In this document: piece after piece, positions 56,595 to 64,000 of the stretch | How the letters are laid out: every line of letters starts with the position of its first letter | Position numbering within the stretch: the stretch's first letter is position 1 | Assembly: GCA_043228905.1 (NCBI GenBank) | Contig: JBHGNT010000018.1 | Location: 4,278,001 to 4,342,000, forward strand | Direction: 5' to 3' | DNA length: 64,000 nucleotides | Source: Azolla caroliniana | Lineage: Eukaryota > Polypodiophyta | Made by a program: the position numbers and the translations under genes | The notes under the pieces: model-generated | Databases searched by the model: none | The model's input: the letters and a program-made list of their open reading frames with translations, nothing else | Told to the model about the DNA's origin: nothing

Positions 56595-57374
56595 TGTGAC
56601 ATTATCTGTGTGACCATCACTTGGCCGGACCTCAGGTGTTACTGGCCGGCAAAGGAGTCCAAAGTGGGAAACGGAGAGCTAATTAAGTAGTAGGAATGTG
56701 GTTATAATTAAGCTATGAGTGTGGACGGACGGACCGGAATCGGTATGCCGTTCCGGATCCGGACCGATCCCGAACAGGTGCGGATGGCACCGTTTTGTAA
56801 TACAGACCGGAAACCTATTTAAAGGCCCGGATACAATGTAATAGTTAGCGGTTAATTAATGAAAGCTTAAGCGTTGTTATATCTCTATGTCAATTGCCGT
56901 TCTGTCTTAATTGTTATATCTTACGCGTGTTATGAAGACGATCCTAATAAGTAACTTAACTAAGTCAGATTAAGCGTTGAAGTCTAATCCGGTTGCGGTA
57001 ACACCCTTTGGTGAAGTGTCTCACGTAGACACCCTGTGTTAGGCCATTGTCCGGCCCGAAGAGTTAACATCAGGTATCCAGTCGGATTGATTAGTCAATT
57101 CATTGCACATCCAACCTTGGAGCACCTTCAGTGCGTGCACCGAATACTAAGGTACGTCAACGACACCAAGGAGAGGGGGTTGATGTATTGGACTAGTGTA
57201 GTCGGACAACTTGTTTGCTACACAGATGCCGATTTGGCCGGAATGTTGACGACCGCAGGTCTACATCTGGATATGCGTTTTTCACTGGCACTGTCGAGCA
57301 CGGAGACCGAGTACCGACGAGCGGCTGTCGCGATATACGAAGCCATCTGGCTCAAGAGGCTCTTGAAAGATCAG
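56595..57374 (+). pseudogene. Element A RNase H fragment (split by solo LTR M)
   Basis: VTITWPDLR at 56609-56636, then past M at 57070: YPVGLISQFIAHPTLEHLQC, RILRYVNDTKERGLMYW, VCYTDADLAG, a frame change, ALSSTETEYRRAAVAIYEAI, WLKRLLKD. Closely parallel to D. Cut at 57374 by element G; the following codons resume at 63427. Confidence 0.88.
56637..57069 (+). repeat. Solo LTR M (family of element I)
   Basis: TGTTACTGGCCGGCAAAGG to CGAAGAGTTAACA, 433 bp, with perfect TSD TCAGG at 56632-56636 and 57070-57074. It matches the LTR of gypsy I in the opposite orientation (shared GGTGAAGTGTC, CACCCTGTGTTAGGCCATTG). Left by recombination between the two LTRs of a former full element. Confidence 0.93.
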
Positions 57375-57743
57375 TATGGCAAGACTCGAACCCATAACCT
57401 TATTTTATATGGGTCGAGCTCTTGACCATTACATTATCTATTGTAACACATAAAATATTATTTTCATTTAAGTTTTACTATAGAAAATTATTGTATATTC
57501 TAGATTTCTCTGGAACATTCTAGAAGCTTCAGGACTATTCCTGAGAACACTATAAAAAGAGGCACAAGGCATTATTTCGAACCAAATTGGTTCAACGCCA
57601 ATCTTAAGCCTCATAGCTATTTTGTACTTACTCTTCACATAATATATCATCTGTTATCATCATCCTCTCTCTCTCTCTCTCTCGCCTTAACTATCTCTCT
57701 CTCGTGAGTCTTACGCAGTCCATCCTCTTAGTAATAAGAGTAC
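57375..57743 (+). repeat. Element G 5' LTR, left part
   Basis: Begins TATGGCAAGACTCGAACCC, which reads as an antisense tRNA-like block to about 57447. Promoter-like CACTATAAAAAGAGGC near 57549 and (CT)n at 57665-57683. Interrupted at 57743 by solo LTR K; continues 58231-58279. Confidence 0.8.
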
Positions 57744-58230
57744 TGAAGTTAAAATCGTTGCCGGCCACAACCGATTTTACGTGTGTGGAATAATAGTCAA
57801 ATCTACTGGAAAGGAAAAACAGAATACAGAAACTGAGAATGACACAGATTTTAACGTGGAAACCCGAACTAAGAAAAAACCACGTGGAGTCCACAAAGTC
57901 CGAAATAGAACACTACAAGAGAAAGGAATACAGTAAGAGATCTTAGAGGCAACGACCTCGAGATCCTGCTTCGCCAACAGGTGGATATGGAGCTCACGCA
58001 CTTCCACTCCCTCTCGTTCACTCTCACAGTTACAGATACAACAACCTCGTCAACAGTAACTTTACAATAATGCGCATATCTAACATGATTTCCCTAAGTA
58101 CTTATATACTAATGTAACCTTCCGACTATTTACAAGTTTAGCCTTCCGTGTTGGCTATCTCCATGATTTCCGAGTTGCTCATCAACACGGTTCTTCTCAC
58201 TTACCATCCGGAGGGACCTGTTTCCTAACA
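57744..58230 (-). repeat. Solo LTR K inside the 5' LTR of G
   Basis: 487 bp. Minus strand reads TGTTAGGAAACAGGTCCC..AACTTCA; perfect TSD AGTAC at 57739-57743 and 58231-58235. The first bases resemble the LTR start of copia C. No internal sequence, so it is a solo LTR. It destroys the promoter LTR of G. Confidence 0.92.
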
Positions 58231-58356
58231 AGTACTTCCCTTCTCTAGTACTAATTCTCTCTCTGTTTTAGTACTATTCTTTATAGTTTGAACCATTTTT
58301 TTCCCTCTAGTCTTCTTTTCGGTTTCCCTCATCCTCTTACCCCTTTTTCTAGTACT
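58231..58356 (+). other. Element G 5' LTR, right part, and leader
   Basis: LTR sequence AGTACTTCCCTTCTC..TAGTACTATTC resumes after K and ends near 58279, where the 3' LTR match stops. The leader follows to the gag ATG at 58357. No iMet-type primer site (TGGTATCAGAGC) is present; the primer is not identified. Confidence 0.65.
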
Positions 58357-59511
58357 ATGGTTACTGTTAGCGCCCAGGAATATCAATTCGTTTTTTCTGA
58401 GCTACAGTTTCTAAAAGAAAAATTCATTGCATTGGAACAAGAAAACCAACGATTGTTAGGGGATCTTCAACAAATTGCTTTAGAAAAACAGCAAACGCAG
58501 CAACAACATGGGGAGTTGCAACAGCAACATGGGGAGTTAGTGTTACGTGTACAACAACTCGAAGCAACCATCGTATCGTTACAACAACAAGGATTAAGTC
58601 CCCAAGGACTTCATAAAGAGCCCAAGATTGGTCTTCCTGTGAAATTCGATGGAACACGCTCAAAATTAAGAGGATTCCTTAATCAAGTACGCTTAGTCAT
58701 GCAAATGCATCCTTCCCGATACCCCACCAATGCATCCCGAGTAGGCCTAATAGGCACATTGCTCAGCGGCTCAGCCTTGGCATGGTTCGCTCCGCTTTTG
58801 GAAAAACAATCTCCCCTGCTTAATAACTTTGAAGACTTTATTAGCGAGTTTAAAGCCTGCTTTGGAGATACCGACAACATCAGGACGACGATCAACAAAA
58901 TCCGACGATTGCGTCAAGGCGATTGTCCAGCCTTTGCCCACACGGTGGATTTCCGTCTGCTCACCTCAGATATCCCCTGGGATGATCAAGCACTAATGGA
59001 GCAGTTCCGATACGGCCTGCGAAACGACGTCCACGATTTACTTTTAACCTTTCCCGAAGAACCAAAATCTCTTACAGAGGCAATCAGTCGAGTGGTTCAA
59101 TGCGACAACCGCCTTTTCAAACGATGTTCAGAACGTCAATTTCAAATGCCACGGACTAGGCCAAAGTCCACATACACCTCAGTCGCAACTAAACTGGTTG
59201 CACGAGATGTATCTCAGGCAAATAATCCAACGCCGACGGAGATCGACACCATGCGTCGACGTGGCCAGTTATTGGAAGAAGAAAAGCAACGACGACATGC
59301 AAATCGATTATGTCTTTATTGCGGTGGACCAGGGCACATCGCCATCAACTGTCCCCATAGGCCAAGAAGACAGGTAAATCAAATTGTTGCATGTACTAAA
59401 CCCGAGTCAATTCCCTTAGGAGTGTCTGATAGTATTAATAGTACTGATAGCCCAAGTATCTCAAACAAATTTGAAATCCTTAGTCAGTTAGAGGAAGCGT
59501 TAAATGACTAA
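58357..59511 (+). CDS. Element G gag (intact frame)
   Basis: 384 codons open, the only undamaged long gag in the window. An in-frame upstream ATG at 58288 exists, but the one at 58357 (MVTVSAQEYQF) fits better. N-terminal coiled coil rich in Gln (LQQIALEKQQTQQQHGEL, residues about 25-85), capsid-type domain (GSALAWFAPLLEKQSPLLNN, FVDF-like AHTVDFRLL, ALMEQFRYGLRNDVHDLLL, ISRVVQCDNRLFKR), then CLYCGGPGHIAINC, a CX2CX4HX4C knuckle near residue 325. The phrasing around LSGSALAW and DNRLFKR..RLCLYCG is typical of sushi-type gag. Pol follows in another frame. Confidence 0.9.
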   Translation: MVTVSAQEYQFVFSELQFLKEKFIALEQENQRLLGDLQQIALEKQQTQQQHGELQQQHGELVLRVQQLEATIVSLQQQGLSPQGLHKEPKIGLPVKFDGTRSKLRGFLNQVRLVMQMHPSRYPTNASRVGLIGTLLSGSALAWFAPLLEKQSPLLNNFEDFISEFKACFGDTDNIRTTINKIRRLRQGDCPAFAHTVDFRLLTSDIPWDDQALMEQFRYGLRNDVHDLLLTFPEEPKSLTEAISRVVQCDNRLFKRCSERQFQMPRTRPKSTYTSVATKLVARDVSQANNPTPTEIDTMRRRGQLLEEEKQRRHANRLCLYCGGPGHIAINCPHRPRRQVNQIVACTKPESIPLGVSDSINSTDSPSISNKFEILSQLEEALND

Positions 59512-59537
59512 GTCCAACCAAAATAGGAGCCGTTTGG

Positions 59538-60313
59538 TTGGATAGCCCTAGATCTGTGGAGCCCATTAGTGGTTCCATTCCCTCTAAGCAAGTTAGCAAT
59601 GTGTTCTTAGCCCAAGTCATGATTAGTACTAAAAGTACCCCTCCAGTACATGTCTTAGCACTTTTAGATTCCGGAGCCAATTCTTGTTTCATGGATCGGA
59701 TTTTGCCCAAGCTTCTCAGCTATCCTTAAGAAAACTTCCTTGCCCCGCATCTATAGTAGTCATTGATGGTCGTCCCATTGCTTTTGGGAATATCGTAGAA
59801 GAGTCAGATCCCATTCAGGTTGTCCTAGATAGCTTTGTGTGTGTGGTATCATTTAATATAATTAGTAGTCCAGAGCATCCCATTGTCCTGGGATTACCTT
59901 GGTTTGAAGCACATAATCCAGACATAGATTGGAGAACAAGAGAAGTCCGGTATCGACAACCCCGAGAATCTACTCATCGAGTTTCGACCATTTCGCTCCA
60001 TCAATTGCGCGAAGAAGGACGCAAGGAGTCAATGTTTCTATTTGCAATATCAGTACATCCTTCCAGCACTATTAAAAAGGAATCCTTAGTTCAACATCCC
60101 ACGAAATATCATCCTTATGCCGATGTATTTGACAAGGTCAGAGCTGATACTCTTCCTCATCATCGTCCCTATGATTGTCCCATCGATTTACAACCAGGAA
60201 TAGAGCCACCATGGGGACCGATTTACAACTTGTCACCAATGGAGTTGGAAGTCCTTCGAGTCTACATAGAAGAGAATTTGGCAAGCGGGTTTATTCGTCA
60301 TTCGAAATCTTAG
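59538..60313 (+). pseudogene. Element G protease and start of RT
   Basis: Protease VHVLALLDSGANSCFMDR (DSGA near 59670), frameshift near 59700, then IVLGLPWFEAHNPDIDW. RT N-terminal part: KYHPYADVFDKVRADTLPHH, DCPIDLQPGIEPPWGPIYNL, VYIEENLASGFIRHSKS, then TAG at 60311. The phrase PHRPYDCPIDL and ENL..GFIR are standard for chromoviruses. Confidence 0.9.
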
Positions 60314-61894
60314 GCCGGTGCACCCATTTTCTTTGTCAAAAAGAAAGATGGATCCCTTCGTCTCGTCGTTGATTACCGCAACTTGAATAAGATCACCATT
60401 CGGAATAGGTATGCACTTCCCTTTATATCAAGTCTATTAGAACGTGTAAATGGTGCCAAGTCTTTTACAAAAATCGTCTTACGAGGAGCATATAACCTCA
60501 TGCGGATCTGATCGGGAGATGAAGGGAAGACTGCTTTTCGCACCCGATATGGGCACTTAGAGTATACCGTTATGCCATTCGGTCTAACCAATGCGCCCAC
60601 AGTCTTCCAACACATGGCAAATGATATATTCAGAGACCTCTTGGAAATCTGTTTGATCATCTATCTGGATGATCTATTGATTTATTTGAAGACCCAGGAA
60701 GAGCATGATTCTCATGTACTATTAGTACTAAAACAACTCCGAGAGCATGGTCTTTATGCCAAACTAGAAAAATGTAGCTTTGACTGCAAACAAGTAGAAT
60801 TTCTAGGCTACGTCATCTCCTCAAAAGGCATCTCCATGGATCCAGCTAAAGTCCAAACTGTGCTAGAGTGTCAAAATCCACGTTTGTTACGAGATGTGCA
60901 ATGTTTCCTAGGCTTTGCTAACTTCTACCACAAGTTTATACAAGATTACTCGAAGGTTATTTTACCTCTCACACAGCTTACCAAGAAGGGACAATCATTT
61001 CTTTGGTCCAATGAAGCGGACATGGCTTTTATGCATCTTAAGAAAGCCTTTACATCAGCTCCTATTCTAGCTCATGTGGATACAAACAAACCATTCATCA
61101 TGGAGGCCGACGCATTGAATTTCGCTCTTCGTAGCATCCTTTCACAACAAGGAGAGAAAGAAAAGTTACATCCTGTGGCTTTCCACTCACGCAAATTTGA
61201 TGTCGCGGAAATTAACTACGAGATACATGACAAGGAGTTATTAGCCATCGTGGATTCGTTTGTGCAATGGCAACACTTCTTAGAGGGCTCTCCTCATCAG
61301 GTCATCGTCTTCAGTGATCACAAAAATCTTGCTTACTTCCAGAACGCTCATGTACTAAATCGACAGCAAGCTCGATGGGCCCAATTCCTCACGCGTTTTG
61401 ACTTCAAAATCACATATCGGCTGGGGAAGCAGCAAGGAAAAGCAGATCCACTATCACGACGTTCATATCTTGCACCTCGTCCGGGTGATCCAACATTTGA
61501 TAATCAAAAGCAGGTAATCTTGGGACCAACACGTTTGCACACAACGCGGATTTTTCACGCTCCACTGGATTCCCGGATTATTGATGCCATACGTGCCAAC
61601 TTGAAGATGGATAGTTTTGCTCAAGACATTCTAGCGCAAATTGATGCTCGAGTTCCCAGTCTCAACAACCAGGTATGGACTACCGACAATTCGAATGTCA
61701 TGATGGTTTATTATTCTTTAAAAAGCTGGTGTATGTGCCTGATTGTTCCTGTCACCTTCAAATTGTCCAAAATTGTCACGACACCCATACAACTGGACAT
61801 TTCACCCATACAACTAGTTCAACGATCCTTTTGGTGGCCCCATATGCGACGTTTTGTCGACGACTATGTTCGGACCTGTGATGCTTGTTGCTGA
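60314..61894 (+). pseudogene. Element G RT, RNase H and integrase N-terminus
   Basis: Same frame as the preceding part. [41 protein letters not shown] near 60508, FRTRYGHLEYTVMPFGLTNA, LIIYLDDLLIYLKT (YLDD active site near 60660). RNase H: FIMEADALNFALRSILSQQ, FHSRKFDVAEINYEIHDKEL, VFSDHKNLAYFQNAHVLNRQ, GKADPLSRR. Integrase finger after 61680 is shifted for part of its length (HDGLLFFKKLVYVPD in another frame), then FWWPHMRRFVDDYVRTCDAC, and TGA at 61892. Confidence 0.9.
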
Positions 61895-62662
61895 GCAAAG
61901 GTGCCACGACATCATCCATATGGCTTGTTGGAATCCTTACCAATTCCAAGTAAACCGTGGCAGTCCATTTGTCTTGATTTTATGACAAATCTTCCAGTCT
62001 CGAAGCGTTTCGATGCTATTGTAGCCGTCGTCGATCGATATACTAAGATGGCACATTTTGTGCCTTGTACTAAGGCCATCATTAGTGAGGAAACCGCAAC
62101 CCTTGTCATGCGTGAGGTATTTCGACATCATGGCCTCCCAGACAGTATCATCTGTGATCGAGGACCTTAATTCATCTCCAAATTTTGGAAGCATCTCTTC
62201 AAGATGCTCAAGGAATCTTGCAACCTCTCCTCTGGCTACCATCCCCAAAACGATGGGCAAGCGGAACGAACAAATCAAACACTGGAACAATATCTTCGGT
62301 GTTATCTGAGTTATCAACAGGACGATTGGGTTGATATTCTCCACTTTGTGGAGTTTGCGTATAAAAACACTATTCACTCCTCGACTCGGGTCTCACCATT
62401 TTATGCTTATACCGGTTCTCATCCTTGCTGGTATGTGATCGACATTCCGGAGCTACCTACCAATCCTCGTGCCGAGGATCATCTGGAGAGGCTACGCAAG
62501 ATTCAGACGGATCTATCTACTCATCTTCGTCATGCTCAACACACTCAGAAGACTTATGCAGATCGTCATCGGCTTCCCTCCTCTTTTGCCATCGGGGATC
62601 GAGTATGGCTCTTACGTCGTCACATCAAGTCAACTCGACCGCGCGACAAATTGGATTATTGA
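61895..62662 (+). pseudogene. Element G integrase core
   Basis: GLLESLPIPSKPWQSICLDF (first Asp, DFMTNLP), VDRYTKMAHFVPCTKAI, HGLPDSIICDRGP (second Asp) then TAA at 62168, SGYHPQNDGQAERTNQTLEQ (Glu), DWVDILHFVEFAYKNTIHSS, then the GPY/F-type tail IGDRVWLLRRHIKSTRPRDK, with TGA at 62660. Same frame as RT throughout. Confidence 0.9.
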
Positions 62663-62699
62663 CAACTCTGTCCTTTCCGTAATACCGGCAAGATTAACG

Positions 62700-62966
62700 A
62701 TGTCACCTTCCGCCTTGATCTTCCATACTTCTCTTCTTGAACCTTATTAGGCCAATACTATTCCCGATCATGTTACACCACCTCCGCCCCCGCTTGAGTT
62801 GGACACCGGCCCGGAGTATGAAGTTGTTGCTGTCCTCGACTCCAAGTTTGTTCACAACAAACTTTATTATTTGGTTGATTGGCTCAGCTATAGTCCGAGC
62901 GAACGTACTTGGGAACCCATCGAGCATGTCGCCAATGCTCAGGATCTTCTTGCTCATTTCCATTGA
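62700..62966 (+). pseudogene. Element G chromodomain
   Basis: In another frame from integrase: HTSLLEPY, TAG, ANTIPDHVTPPPPPLEL, then the chromodomain proper (62811-62966) PEYEVVAVLDSKF, YYLVDWLSYSPSERTWEP, EHVANAQDLLAHFH, TGA. The aromatic positions (Y near the start, W in VDW, W in TWEP) are present. Chromodomains guide integration to marked chromatin. The LEPY..NTIP..PPPPP linker is a hallmark of sushi/Tf1-type elements. Confidence 0.9.
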
Positions 62967-63027
62967 AAGTATCTGGACAAACTCGGTCCACAATCAGTGT
63001 TGACTCGTGGTCTTAAGGGGGGGATAG

Positions 63028-63426
63028 TGTTATGATATGGCAAGACTCGAACCCATAACCTTATGTTATATGGGTCGAGCTCTTGATCATTACATTATCT
63101 ATTGTAATACGTAGGATATTATTTTCATTTAAGTTTTACTATAGAAAATTATCTTATTTTCCAGATTTCTCTAGAACATTCTACAAACTTCAGGACTATT
63201 CCTGAGAACACTATAAAAAGAGGCACAAGGCATTATTTCAAACCAAATTGGTTCAACGCCAGTCTTAAGCCTCATAGTTATTTTTTACTTACTCTACACA
63301 TAATATATCATCTGTTATCATCATCCTCTCTCTCTCTCTCTTGTGAGTCTTACGCAGTCCATCCTCTTAGTACTAATAGTACTTACCTTCTCTAGTACTA
63401 ATTCTGTCTCTGTTTTAGTACTATTC
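63028..63426 (+). repeat. Element G 3' LTR
   Basis: Preceded by the polypurine tract AAGGGGGGGA. Starts about TGTTATGATATGGCAAG and ends about TTAGTACTATTC. Antisense tRNA-like block at 63036-63108. Three AGTACT palindromes and one near-copy in the last 60 bases. Similar to the 5' LTR except for a (CT)n length change and scattered substitutions. Confidence 0.85.
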
Positions 63427-63489
63427 CTGATAGGTGTCTGATCTGACGATGATCTATTGCGACAACGTCAATAGCATCCAGTTGGAAAA
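63427..63489 (+). pseudogene. Element A RNase H, last fragment
   Basis: GVSDLTMIYCDNVNSIQLEN, continuing the domain after the G insertion (compare VSDPTTIYCDNLSSIQLAKN in D). Cut at 63489 by element N. Confidence 0.85.
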
Positions 63490-64000
63490 TGTTGAGCGGC
63501 AAGCTCAACCGGATTCGGATCGGCTGAATAAGCCTGAGTTGGATCGACATCCAGAAGGATGAAGCCGGATCGGTGAGACGGATCGGACGGATCGGCGAGC
63601 CGGTGAGCAAGTCAGCCGGTGAGCCGGGGAGCCGGTTAGCTGGAACAAACAGTAACCAGAAGCCTAGTAGTCGCCTAGACTACTAGGTAGTTAATAGTCT
63701 CGTAGTTAGTGTCAGACGCTCGAGTGAGCCTTGAAGTACACAGTACTTTTGTTAGTTCCATGAGGACTTGTATAAATAGTGCTATTGAGCACGTTGTATG
63801 TACAGAGTGTTGATATAATTTTTGAATTTAGATTCTTGTTCTGCTCTCTCTGTCTCTCCCAAGGACTCTCTGTATTCTGTGTATTATTCTCTCTCTCTCT
63901 CTCTATTGCTACGCAGCCAAGCTGTTGTCTTACGCTTCCACACATACGTTTTCACATGGTATTAGAGCGTGAGGGTTGAAGAACTCTGCAACAGACATTT
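63490..64000 (+). mobile_element. Copia element N, 5' end only
   Basis: 5' LTR 63490-63956 (TGTTGAGCGGCAAGC to TTTTCACA), then primer site TGGTATTAGAGCG at 63957 with one mismatch to the initiator tRNA-Met complement, then leader to the window edge. The LTR resembles that of element A. Left flank GGAAA should recur beyond the window if this is a full insertion. Confidence 0.88.

Larger units (their letters stand above)
57375..63426 (+). mobile_element. Chromodomain Ty3/gypsy element G
   Basis: LTRs about 57375-58279 (split by solo LTR K) and about 63028-63426. gag 58357-59511, pol in one frame 59684-62662 with a few stops, and a C-terminal chromodomain 62811-62966. PPT TCTTAAGGGGGGGATAG before the 3' LTR. 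Gag, linker and chromodomain resemble the Tf1/sushi chromoviruses of fungi and vertebrates more than the usual seed-plant lineages. Inserted in RNase H of copia A; no clean TSD found. Confidence 0.88.
10889..63489 (+). mobile_element. Copia element A, the outer host of the nested stack
   Basis: A Ty1/copia element whose pieces appear in order: 5' LTR (10889-11333), primer site, gag start (11430-11514), rest of gag (34687-35438), protease, integrase and start of RT (35439-37711), RNase H fragments (about 56595-56636, 57070-57374, 63427-63489). The gaps are filled by elements E, F with H and I, M, G with K, and N. About 550 bases of RT are missing at the F junction, and no 3' LTR of A is seen. 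That the right-hand RNase H pieces belong to the same copy is inference from collinearity and family match; they could be a second copy of the same family. A is related to element D. Confidence 0.7.

Overview
The window is nuclear DNA from a flowering plant. One intron-rich gene for an ELMO/CED-12 domain protein sits at the left end on the minus strand (stop codon at 708, promoter-side CT-rich tract near 6450). From about 10.9 kb to the right edge the sequence is almost entirely LTR retrotransposons inserted into one another. I found no bacterial genes, CRISPR array, rRNA gene or convincing functional tRNA gene. I cannot name the species.

The repeat stack can be resolved from target-site duplications (TSDs), LTR pairs, primer sites and the way broken reading frames resume. 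The outermost layer is Ty1/copia element A (5' LTR at 10889). Its gag is split by Ty3/gypsy element E (11515-34686). E's RNase H is split by copia B (15770-31619, TSD GGTAT). B's RT/RNase H is split by copia C (19840-30768, TSD GCACA). C's integrase/RT is split by copia D on the minus strand (22733-28207, TSD ATAAT). That is five elements deep. E also holds a separate region with LTR-like ends (31685-33850) and a tRNA-like sequence.

Element A resumes at 34687, runs through protease, integrase and the start of RT, and breaks at about 37711. There follows a small non-autonomous-looking element F whose body is a minisatellite of about 54 bp. F is split by copia H (39441-56037, TSD CGCAC), and H is split by minus-strand gypsy I (44394-55715, TSD ATGTA). 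A RNase H fragment, probably the rest of A, then appears. It is cut by solo LTR M (56637-57069, TSD TCAGG), by chromodomain gypsy G (about 57375-63426, itself carrying solo LTR K, TSD AGTAC), and at 63490 by copia N, which runs off the window.

Most coding parts carry frameshifts or stops, so they are called pseudogenes. The most interesting signals are: an extra long coiled-coil/poly-Gln reading frame between pol and the 3' LTR of gypsy I, with its C-terminal tail also visible in gypsy E; antisense tRNA-like sequence at the start of the LTRs of F and G; the fungal/vertebrate style of chromovirus G; a TAG codon directly after the gag zinc knuckle in both copia A and copia D; tandem GNRA-type hairpins in the LTRs of copia C; and a basic tail on the pol of copia D that ends inside its own LTR.
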